A DNA stretch of 5,394 nt from Gammaproteobacteria bacterium (GTDB lineage: Bacteria > Pseudomonadota > Gammaproteobacteria > UBA9214), in NCBI GenBank assembly GCA_029881775.1, contig JAOULY010000165.1, positions 1 to 5,394 on the forward strand. The letters run 5' to 3'. The stretch's first letter is position 1; every line of letters begins with the position of its first letter. The notes beneath the pieces were generated by a model that saw only the letters and a program-made list of their open reading frames with translations, was not told where the DNA came from and did not search any database. The position numbers and the translations under genes are program-made. Positions 1 through 4,615 of this stretch are shown piece by piece.

Positions 1-10
1 GAATGGCGGC

Positions 11-30
11 GGCCGCAAGGAGATGCGGCC
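11..30. other. Short inverted repeat upstream of the YidB-like gene
   Basis: GGCCGC (11-16) and GCGGCC (25-30) form a perfect 6-bp stem around an 8-base loop. No T-run follows, so it is not a convincing terminator for whatever lies to the left. It could be an operator or the 3' end of an upstream gene outside the window. A weak -10-like TACACT lies at 39-44, just downstream, without a recognisable -35. Confidence 0.25.
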
Positions 31-70
31 TGTCGGCGTACACTAAACGCAACTAAACTGGAGAATCACT

Positions 71-472
71 ATGGATTTCATGCAACTGGGCGCACAACTG
101 TTAGCCAGCAAGATGGGTGGTGGCGCGAATTCGAACGTCATCACATCCGCACTTGGCAGTTTGATGGCGGATAAGGACGGGCAGGCCAACCTCGGCGGAC
201 TCATCGGCGCCATGCAGGGCAAGGGACTGGGATCGATTGCCGAGTCCTGGCTGGGCGACGGCAAGAATGAAGACATCACGGCCGACCAGGTCCGGGACGT
301 TGTCGGCAAAGACAAGGTGGCCGCCATGGCGAGCGAGCTGAATACCGATGAAGGCTCGCTGCTTGAGAGTTTGAAAGATGTACTGCCGCAGCTGATCGAC
401 AAGTCCAGCAGTGGTGGTTCTTTGCTGGATAATGCGGGTGGCTTGCTGGGTATGGCCAAGAAATTCCTGTAA
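71..472 (+). CDS. YidB-like family protein (formerly grouped with DUF937)
   Basis: The product is a 133-residue protein of the YidB-like family, almost the same length as E. coli YidB; the molecular function of the family is not established. A Gly/Ala-rich N-terminal half (residues 1-50) is followed by the family's conserved block GLGSIAESWLGDGKNEDIT (52-70), then an ADQVRDVVG helix and an LPQLIDK segment (105-111). A Gly/Ser linker and a short hydrophobic tail ending in KKFL close the protein. There is no signal peptide or membrane segment, so it is probably cytoplasmic. The start at 71 is supported by GGAG at 60-63 with a 7-base spacing; Met4 is a poorer alternative. The gene stands alone: the next gene is 524 bases away, beyond a REP array and a terminator. 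Family assignment is fairly secure; any role is unknown. Confidence 0.85.
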   Translation: MDFMQLGAQLLASKMGGGANSNVITSALGSLMADKDGQANLGGLIGAMQGKGLGSIAESWLGDGKNEDITADQVRDVVGKDKVAAMASELNTDEGSLLESLKDVLPQLIDKSSSGGSLLDNAGGLLGMAKKFL

Positions 473-579
473 GCAGGGAGCAAGCCGGGTATGTTTTCCG
501 GTGGGGTGATACACGTGTGTCAGGAGCGGACGCTGTCCGCGAATGTTATCGGATTCGCGCTTGCGAAGCGCTCCTACAG

Positions 580-702
580 CGGTTTGGTTCAGCACAAGGA
601 CGGCAATAGCGCTGTAGGAGCGGACGTTGTCCGCGAATGTTTTGATTCGCGCTTACAAGCGCTCCTACAGCGGTTTGGTTCAGCACAAGGACGGCAATAG
701 CG
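580..702. repeat. Identical 32-base linkers of the first array (direct repeat, 91-bp period)
   Basis: The 32 bases at 580-611 (CGGTTTGG...AATAGCG) recur without any change at 671-702. They separate an upstream A- REP from a downstream B+ REP in both places, so the repeated unit is linker + B + tail linker + A. A third copy lies in the opposite orientation at 1841-1872 in the second array, differing at three of 32 positions and again flanked by one A and one B REP. The linker is therefore part of the amplified or copied unit. Confidence 0.85.
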
Positions 703-729
703 CTGTAGGAGCGGACCGCGTCCGCGAAT

Positions 730-785
730 TGTGCGGCAGTGGATATTCATGGGCTGGATCCACGCCTTCGCGGGGATGACATAAG
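730..785. repeat. dRS3-like repeat inserted in a REP doublet, copy 1
   Basis: Between the B+ unit (703-729) and the A- unit (786-811) lies a 56-base segment. On the complementary strand it contains GTCATCCCCGCGAAGGCG followed by a TGGATCCAGCCCATGAATATC-type tail (742-780). It resembles the widespread ATTCCC-N-GGGAAT type repeat known as dRS3 in Neisseria and seen in many Proteobacteria. A homologous segment lies inverted at 1972-2030. On the - strand one frame reads VIPAKAWIQ, a peptide often found in spurious ORFs over this repeat. Confidence 0.65.
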
Positions 786-849
786 ATCGCGCCTGCAAGG
801 CGCTCCTACAGCGGTTATGCGACCTGTAGGAGCGCCTTGCAGGCGCGAT
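786..849. repeat. Perfect 26-bp head-to-head REP inverted repeat
   Basis: The A- unit at 786-811 and the A+ unit at 824-849 are exact reverse complements over 26 bases and are separated by 12 bases (812-823). The 64-base segment could form one long hairpin in RNA or a cruciform in DNA, as well as two small REP hairpins. It is the only place in the window where two REPs of the same class face each other, and it lies 14 bases before the terminator stem. Confidence 0.9.
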
Positions 850-863
850 TAAATATCAGTAAT

Positions 864-910
864 AAGGGGCCGGGTGCATTTAAGCAAAAATGTGTCCGGC
901 CCCTTTTTTT
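864..910 (+). terminator. Strong intrinsic terminator
   Basis: AAGGGGCCGG (864-873) pairs with CCGGCCCCTT (896-905). The stem continues inward through GTGCATTT (874-881) against AAATGTGT (888-895), with three G-T wobbles. This makes a continuous ~18-bp stem closed by the loop AAGCAA (882-887). A run of seven T begins at 904. It would end + strand transcription from the YidB-like gene after the REP array and insulate the peptidase gene. The inner CATTT/AAATG and outer GGGGCCGG/CCGGCCCC arms resemble dispersed palindromes seen in other Proteobacteria, so it may itself be a repeat. Confidence 0.8.
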
Positions 911-913
911 ATC

Positions 914-922
914 TGGGATAAT
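914..922 (+). promoter_or_regulatory. Candidate extended -10 for the peptidase gene
   Basis: TGGGATAAT contains an extended -10 TG (914-915), one base, then GATAAT (917-922), one mismatch from TATAAT. It lies just after the terminator T-run, where a promoter for the peptidase gene is needed. No good -35 is visible at 16-18 bases upstream, since that position falls inside the terminator stem. Assignment rests on position and the single hexamer. Confidence 0.3.
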
Positions 923-939
923 CCAGGGTGTGATGCACG

Positions 940-954
940 GCAGCCCATGGCTGC
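940..954 (+). other. Short perfect hairpin in the peptidase leader
   Basis: GCAGCC (940-945) and GGCTGC (949-954) form a perfect 6-bp stem around CAT. If the candidate promoter at 914-922 is real, this stem lies near the 5' end of a ~70-base leader. It could stabilise the transcript or bind a regulator, and nothing more can be said. Confidence 0.3.
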
Positions 955-996
955 AACGCACGTAACCAGTCTGGCAGGGTTCATTCAAACACCGGC

Positions 997-1686
997 ATGT
1001 ATATTCTTCTAGTAATTGTCTTCCTGTTGGTGCTGGTATTCGGCCCGCAGTGGTGGGCCCAGTACACCTTCCGTCGCTATGGTGACGTGCTCCCGCGGAT
1101 ACCCGGAACGGGCGGGGAGCTTGCGCGCCACCTGCTGGACGCCTACCAGATGCATGACGTGCCGGTGGAAAAAACGAAGAAGGGCGGCGATCACTATGAC
1201 CCGGAGAGTCGCGTGGTGCGCCTGGGTCCTGATAACTACGATCGCAACTCGTTGACCGCCGTGGCGGTGGCGGCGCACGAGGTGGGCCATGCCATCCAGC
1301 ATCAGCGCAACGAGTCGAAGCTCGCGCTGCGCCACCGGCTGGTCAAGCTGGCGCAAACGACCCAGCAGCTCGGTGCCGCCGCCATGTTCCTGTTGCCGGT
1401 TGCTGTGGCGATCACGCGTGCGCCATCCGCGGGTCTCATCATGGCGGCTATCGGGTTGTTAAGTATGGCCAGCGCCACGCTGGTCCACCTGGTGACCCTG
1501 CCGGTCGAGCTGGATGCCAGCTTCGGCAAGGCGTTGCCGATTCTCATGAGCGGTCATTACATCCAGGCCGAAGACGAGACAGCCGTGCGCCGGGTGCTGC
1601 GGGCGGCGGCGTTTACCTATGTGGCGAGTTCACTTGCCAGCCTGCTGAACCTGGCGCGGTGGCTGGCGTTTTTGCGCAGGGCGTGA
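997..1686 (+). CDS. Membrane zinc metallopeptidase, YugP type (Zn_peptidase_2 family)
   Basis: The product is a 229-residue membrane protease of the YugP-like family; natural substrates are not known. The order is an N-terminal membrane helix (about 2-18), then a cytoplasmic or peripheral segment with DHYDPESRVVRLGPDNYD (65-82), a family signature. The zinc-binding motif is HEVGH (94-98) within VAVAAHEVGHAIQH; His94 and His98 should be metal ligands and Glu95 the general base. Two hydrophobic helices follow (about 126-143 and 146-166), then TLPVELDAS (167-175), whose Glu171 is the likely third ligand. A last hydrophobic stretch is at about 202-220. All catalytic residues are present and the length is normal. 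The start is the first ATG and begins the membrane helix directly, but there is no clear ribosome binding site; GCAGGG at 974-979 is too far away. The TGA stop lies inside a degenerate REP. Confidence 0.9.
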   Translation: MYILLVIVFLLVLVFGPQWWAQYTFRRYGDVLPRIPGTGGELARHLLDAYQMHDVPVEKTKKGGDHYDPESRVVRLGPDNYDRNSLTAVAVAAHEVGHAIQHQRNESKLALRHRLVKLAQTTQQLGAAAMFLLPVAVAITRAPSAGLIMAAIGLLSMASATLVHLVTLPVELDASFGKALPILMSGHYIQAEDETAVRRVLRAAAFTYVASSLASLLNLARWLAFLRRA

Positions 1687-1767
1687 GGAGCGGACGCTGT
1701 TCGCAAATGATATATAAATGGATCGCGCCTGCAAGGCGCTCCTACAGTCGTTGATTGAAATGCAGGC

Positions 1768-1806
1768 GCGGGTCGGACACATTCTTTGTGAATTTATTCG
1801 ACCCGC
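1768..1806. other. Non-REP hairpin interrupting array 2
   Basis: GCGGGTCG (1768-1775) and CGACCCGC (1799-1806) form a perfect 8-bp stem, with an inner CACA/TGTG helix (1778-1781 with 1787-1790). There is no T-run, so it is not a canonical terminator. It sits exactly where the REP array changes polarity, next to an A-unit scrap at 1761-1770. It may be a structured insertion or a diverged palindrome of another family. Confidence 0.45.
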
Positions 1807-1840
1807 ATATCTGATTCGCCGACGCGGTCCGCTCCTACAG

Positions 1841-1872
1841 CACTATTGCCGTCCTCGCGCTGAACCAAACCG
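1841..1872. repeat. Inverted third copy of the 32-base REP linker
   Basis: The reverse complement of this segment matches the linkers at 580-611 and 671-702 at 29 of 32 positions. It lies between a B- and an A+ REP, which is exactly the inverted form of the A-/linker/B+ arrangement of the first array. This shows that a composite block, not only single REPs, has been copied between the two intergenic regions. Confidence 0.8.
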
Positions 1873-1971
1873 CTGCAGGAGCGCCTTGCAGGCGCGATGT
1901 GAATAGGATTCGCGGACAACGTCCGCTCCTACAGGTGACCAGCCGCTGTAGGAGCGCCTTGCAGGCGCGAT

Positions 1972-2030
1972 CTTGTTCGTCATTCCCGCGAAGGCTGGGG
2001 ATTCAGCCCATGAATATCTATTGCCGCACA
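1972..2030. repeat. dRS3-like repeat inserted in a REP doublet, copy 2
   Basis: The segment carries GTCATTCCCGCGAAGGCT, then GGGGATTCAGCCCATGAATATC (1979-2017 in all) and a short TATTGCCGCACA tail. It is the inverted homologue of 730-785: both copies sit in the tail-to-tail position between one A and one B REP, and both have the CATGAATATC-side half next to the B unit. The core resembles the ATTCCC...GGGAAT pattern of dRS3-type repeats, though here the second arm is altered. Confidence 0.65.
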
Positions 2031-2215
2031 ATTCGCGGACGCGGTCCGCTCCTACAGATAGCACGACCGCTGTAGGAGCGCTTGTAAGCACGAATCCAAT
2101 AACATTCGCGGACAGCATCCGCTCCTACAGGTGACCAACCGCTGTAGGAGCGCTTCGCAAGCGCGAATCCGATAACATTTGCGGGCAACGCCCGCGCCTA
2201 CGGGGTCACAGGTGT

Positions 2216-3316
2216 CTATTTACCCAGCGTCGGGTAATCGGTGTAACCGGTCTCATCCCCGCCATAGAATGTTGCCTCGTTGGGTTTATTCAGTTCGGCA
2301 TCCTGTTTTAAACGTTCGACCAGGTCCGGGTTGGCGAGGAAAGGTTTGCCGAATGCGACCATGTCGGCAGCCCCGCCAGTGATGGCGGCCTGCGCGCGTG
2401 CCTTGTCATAGGCGTTATTGGCCATGTAGTAACCGTCGAACGCTGCACGAATCGGCTGATAGTCGATGCCTGTTTTGCCGCTCATCATGTCGCCTTCCAG
2501 TACGTGCAGGTAGCCCAGGCCACGCCCGCTGAGCGCCTTTGCCACGTAGTTGAAGGTGGTTTGCGGGTCGCTGTCATGCATATCGTTGAAGCTGTTCTCC
2601 GGCGAGATGCGCACGCCGACGCGGCCCGGTTCCCAGCTTTCCAGTACCGCGTCCAGTACCTCGAGTAGCAGGCGGCTGCGGTTTTCCAGCGAGCCGCCGT
2701 AGTTGTCGTCGCGCCGGTTGCTGCCGTCGCGCAGGAACTGGTCGAGCAGGTAGCCGTTGGCGGCGTGTATTTCCACGCCGTCGAAACCGGCGTCCCGGGC
2801 ACAGGCCGCGGCCTGCCGGTACAGGTCGACGATGCCGGGTAGTTCATCGGTGGCGAGTGCCCGCGGTTCGACGAAGGGTTTCATGCCTTCCATCGTGACG
2901 GCCTCGCCGGCCGGCGTGATGGCCGAGGCGGATACCGGTTGCTGGTGATCCGGCAACAGGTCCGGATGCGAGATGCGGCCGCAGTACCAGAGCTGCACGA
3001 AGATGTGTCCGCCTTTTTCATGTACGGCATCGGTCACGGCGCGCCAGCCCTGTACCTGTTCGCGGCTGTGTATGCCCGGCGTGGCGGGGTAACCGATGCC
3101 TTGTGCTGCGACCTGCGTGGCCTCGGAGATAATCAGGCCGGCACCGGCGCGTTGCGCGTAATAGCGTGCATTCATTGCCTGCGGGATATTGCCGGGCATG
3201 GCGGCCCGGTTGCGTGTCAGGGGCGCCATGATGACGCGGTTCGGCAGGGCCAGTCCACCCAGCGTAATCGGTGAGAATAAATCTATGTCCGCCGATGTTT
3301 CGCGGTCTTTGCTCAT
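2216..3316 (-). CDS. Old Yellow Enzyme family FMN-dependent ene-reductase
   Basis: The product is a 366-residue TIM-barrel flavoprotein of the classical OYE/NemA group. These enzymes use NAD(P)H and FMN to reduce activated C=C bonds or nitro and nitrate ester groups in the cytoplasm. Visible features are: N-terminal LFSPITLGGLALPNRVIMAP with Thr34 of APLTR tuning the flavin; QLW at 108-110; the substrate-binding HAANGYLLDQFLRDGSN (184-200) with His184, Asn187 and the proton donor Tyr189; DNYGGSLENR (204-213); Arg236 in VGVRISP; and C-terminal FGKPFLANPDL (322-332) and YGGDETGYTDYPTL. Lys324 replaces the usual Arg that contacts the FMN phosphate, and Tyr111 stands where His is common. The start at 3316 is preferred over 3382 because GGAG precedes it at good spacing and the alignment to the family begins there. 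The gene is single; no NemR-like regulator is adjacent. The true substrate cannot be read from sequence. Confidence 0.93.
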   Translation of the reverse strand: MSKDRETSADIDLFSPITLGGLALPNRVIMAPLTRNRAAMPGNIPQAMNARYYAQRAGAGLIISEATQVAAQGIGYPATPGIHSREQVQGWRAVTDAVHEKGGHIFVQLWYCGRISHPDLLPDHQQPVSASAITPAGEAVTMEGMKPFVEPRALATDELPGIVDLYRQAAACARDAGFDGVEIHAANGYLLDQFLRDGSNRRDDNYGGSLENRSRLLLEVLDAVLESWEPGRVGVRISPENSFNDMHDSDPQTTFNYVAKALSGRGLGYLHVLEGDMMSGKTGIDYQPIRAAFDGYYMANNAYDKARAQAAITGGAADMVAFGKPFLANPDLVERLKQDAELNKPNEATFYGGDETGYTDYPTLGK

Positions 3317-3344
3317 GGTCTGTCTCCGTGCAGGGTGTGAAGAT

Positions 3345-3361
3345 TGGTAGCAATGGTAGCA
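3345..3361. promoter_or_regulatory. Direct 8-base repeat upstream of the OYE gene
   Basis: TGGTAGCA occurs twice in tandem with one base between (3345-3352 and 3354-3361), about 30-45 bases upstream of the oxidoreductase start. A weak -10-like TATACA on the - strand (complement of 3371-3376) lies just upstream of it, so the repeat would fall at the beginning of the transcript. It could be an operator or chance. Apart from this and a REP relic, I see nothing else in 3317-3548. Confidence 0.25.
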
Positions 3362-3479
3362 GGCGAGATGTGTATATGACACTGCAGAAAAACGGCTTCA
3401 GTAGCTGCCCGGGCGGCAGCGATGTGCTGTCCGGTTTGCCGGTAATGATGGGCTACACTACAGTACCATGGTCCATGCG

Positions 3480-3497
3480 CCGGGCGTTGTCCGCAAT
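3480..3497 (+). repeat. Solitary relic of a class B REP
   Basis: CCGGGCGTTGTCCGCAAT matches the second half of a class B unit, including the GTT loop and GTCCGC arm, with one substitution and one missing base. The GTAGGAG foot is gone. It lies outside the three arrays, just left of the putative sulfotransferase remnant. Confidence 0.35.
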
Positions 3498-3548
3498 GAA
3501 TCGGCCGGCTCTCAAAGTATCAATTGCTTTATAAACAGTCAGAACAGC

Positions 3549-3889
3549 ATGCCTGAGCACTACCCGCATGTATTCCTGTTGGCCACATGCGGGCGTTCAC
3601 CCGCCTGGCCGGGCATATTCCCGGTTCGCATCCGCGCATCAATGGTTGTTTTGAAATGCATATCAGCTATGAGGATGCCGCTGGGCTGGATAAGCAGCTC
3701 GGCATCCTGCCTGGATATGAAACGCTCAAGCAGCACAGTCATTACCTGTTTGAGATGTTGTTGCACAATGACTGCCGGCAGGATATGCGAGCCGGGAATG
3801 CCGACGATGCAATCCATGCCCGGCTTTTGCGGGAATCGTACAAGGATTTGACTGACCGGTATTTCCATGTCGTGTGCGGTATTTTTTAA
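3549..3889 (+). pseudogene. Frameshifted, truncated sulfotransferase-like remnant
   Basis: Two overlapping frames join into one sulfotransferase-like N-terminus. The first, from ATG 3549, reads MPEHYPHVFLLATCGRS, like the beta-strand and PAPS-binding loop that opens bacterial sulfotransferases (expected GRSGST). The second picks up at about 3605 with LAGHIPGSHPRINGCFEMH, matching the usual 'L...NSHP.I.G..E.H' that follows, then YLFEMLLHND, a segment also typical of the family. It ends at 3889. The change of frame coincides with missing P-loop residues, so a deletion of several bases is likely. With ~110 residues instead of ~250-300, the C-terminal PAPS-binding half is absent. Codon choice in 3605-3889 looks like the intact genes, suggesting fairly recent decay. 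A TATAAA at 3530-3535 may be an old -10. A short unrelated gene beginning at 3587 remains possible. Confidence 0.45.
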
Positions 3890-3941
3890 AGAGTTGGAAG
3901 GGTAAAGGTACTGGCAGCGGATGAAATCACGGGCCTCGATT

Positions 3942-3958
3942 CCGCGGTATCTACGCGG
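3942..3958. promoter_or_regulatory. Inverted repeat over the HAD promoter region
   Basis: CCGCG (3942-3946) and CGCGG (3954-3958) are perfect inverted arms seven bases apart; with one bulged base the symmetry extends into GTA/TAC. It overlaps the place where the -35 element of the candidate promoter would lie, as a repressor operator might. The only support is position and symmetry. Confidence 0.25.
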
Positions 3959-3967
3959 TTTTAGAGT

Positions 3968-3976
3968 TGTGATAAT
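3968..3976 (+). promoter_or_regulatory. Candidate extended -10 abutting the HAD start codon
   Basis: TGTGATAAT is an extended -10 (TG 3968-3969, GATAAT 3971-3976). No good -35 is seen. Transcription from it would begin at about 3982-3984, inside or just after the first ATG (3980) and next to the second ATG (3986). With no Shine-Dalgarno before either ATG, a leaderless mRNA starting at the second ATG is possible. Confidence 0.35.
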
Positions 3977-3979
3977 GTC

Positions 3980-4615
3980 ATGCTTATGTCGAATCAGACC
4001 ATCAGGGCGGTGTTACTTGATTATGGCGGGGTGATTGCCGAGGAGGGCTTTCGCAACGGTTTGTTCGACCTGGCCCGGGAGCAGGGCATTGACCCGAAGA
4101 CGATGCATGAGGTTGCCAAGGTGGCGGTGTACGAGACGGGGTTTATCCTTGGCTGGGGGAGTGAGGCAACGTTCTGGTCAGTCATGCGCGAAAGGACCGG
4201 TCTTGAGGGCAGTGACGCGACACTGACCCGGCGTATCCTCGACGGTTTCATTCTGCGACCCTGGGTTATCGAGCACGTCCGGCGCTGGCGTGCACAGGGT
4301 GTGATCGCCGGGATCCTGAGTGACCAGTCACACTGGCTCGATGAACTGGATGCGCGGGACCATTTCTTCGCTGAATTTGATCACGTGTTCAACAGTTATC
4401 ACCTGGGCAAGGGCAAGCGCGACCCCACGTTGTTTGACGATATTGCCAAGCGGCTCGAACTTGCGCCGGCCGTAATCCTGTTTATCGATGACCTCCAGGG
4501 TAACATCGAACGCGCACAGGCGGCCGGCTGGCAGACCATTTGCAGTGAAGACAAGACCTCATTCGAGGCAGGTATTGATTCATACCACGTAGGCGCGCCT
4601 GCCAGGCGCGATTAA
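3980..4615 (+). CDS. HAD superfamily hydrolase (HAD-IA / YihX-like)
   Basis: The product is a 211-residue haloacid dehalogenase-like protein, probably a small-molecule phosphatase in the cytoplasm. Motif I is LLDYGGV with nucleophile Asp14; the second Asp of DxD is Gly16, as in YihX-like members (DxGNV/DxGGV). A helical cap covers about residues 24-95. Motif II is ILSDQS (Ser114), motif III is around Lys146 in GKGKRDPTLF, and motif IV is FIDD (Asp170, Asp171), followed by NIERAQAAGWQTI. All core motifs are present. The C-terminus is odd: the last eight residues, VGAPARRD, and the approach to the stop are encoded by a REP unit (4588-4612), so the native tail was probably replaced or extended. 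Neither ATG (3980 or 3986) has a Shine-Dalgarno. The gene is a single unit, convergent with the flavoprotein gene to its right. Substrate is unknown. Confidence 0.88.
   Translation: MLMSNQTIRAVLLDYGGVIAEEGFRNGLFDLAREQGIDPKTMHEVAKVAVYETGFILGWGSEATFWSVMRERTGLEGSDATLTRRILDGFILRPWVIEHVRRWRAQGVIAGILSDQSHWLDELDARDHFFAEFDHVFNSYHLGKGKRDPTLFDDIAKRLELAPAVILFIDDLQGNIERAQAAGWQTICSEDKTSFEAGIDSYHVGAPARRD

Larger units (their letters stand above)
518..849. repeat. REP/BIME array 1 (seven REP units)
   Basis: Seven palindromic units share the foot CTGTAGGAGCG or its complement. Class B units (stem GCGGAC/GTCCGC) are on + at 519-544, 612-638 and 703-729. Class A units (stem GCGCCT/AGGCGC or GCGCTT/AAGCGC) are on - at 553-579, 645-670 and 786-811, and on + at 824-849. 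B+ and A- are joined tail to tail by 6-8 bases, except the third pair, which holds a 56-base dRS3-like insert. Doublets are linked head to head by an identical 32-base linker (580-611, 671-702), giving a 91-bp direct repeat. The first unit has a damaged foot (GTCAGGAG). REP elements of this GTAG-footed type are known substrates of RAYT transposases and often affect mRNA 3' ends. The whole 473-996 interval holds no convincing gene; ORFs across it are repeat artefacts. Confidence 0.9.
1682..2202. repeat. REP/BIME array 2 (eleven REP units)
   Basis: This array fills the gap between two convergent genes. Units: B+ 1682-1708 (degenerate, overlapping the peptidase stop); A- 1722-1747; B- 1814-1840; A+ 1873-1898; B- 1908-1934; A+ 1946-1971; B- 2031-2057; A+ 2070-2095; B- 2104-2130; A+ 2142-2168; B- 2177-2202 (degenerate). 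Polarity switches after 1747, from B+A- to A+B-. A scrap of an A unit (TGCAGGCGCG, 1761-1770) may be the lost partner of the 1814 unit. Head-to-head linkers include two nearly identical 11-mers, GTGACCAGCCG (1935-1945) and GTGACCAACCG (2131-2141). The last unit shows GCGGGC/GCCCGC, a compensatory change from GCGGAC/GTCCGC. The array could act as a two-sided mRNA 3' boundary. It ends 13 bases before the oxidoreductase stop codon. No gene lies inside. Confidence 0.9.

Noticed and set aside
491..798. Small ORFs on both strands across array 1 (491-700 +, 589-798 -, 101-595 -)
   Set aside because: They are translations of REP and dRS3-like repeats (RSYSG, ALLQR and VIPAKAW-type peptides) or shadows of the YidB-like gene, with no ribosome binding site.
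1009..1547. ORFs antisense to or shifted within the peptidase gene
   Set aside because: Shadow frames of a well-supported zinc peptidase with an intact HEVGH motif.
1718..2118. ORFs 1718-1906 (+) and 1843-2118 (-)
   Set aside because: Both consist almost wholly of REP-derived peptides (RACKALLQ, RSYSGW) and lie inside the array.
3317..3382. Longer start for the oxidoreductase (22 extra residues)
   Set aside because: The extension (MSYTHLACYHCYQ...) is unlike the family, while the ATG at 3316 has GGAG upstream and fits the usual N-terminus.
3560..3868. 102-residue - strand ORF opposite the putative sulfotransferase remnant
   Set aside because: No recognisable domain or ribosome binding site; the + strand reading gives a coherent family match instead.
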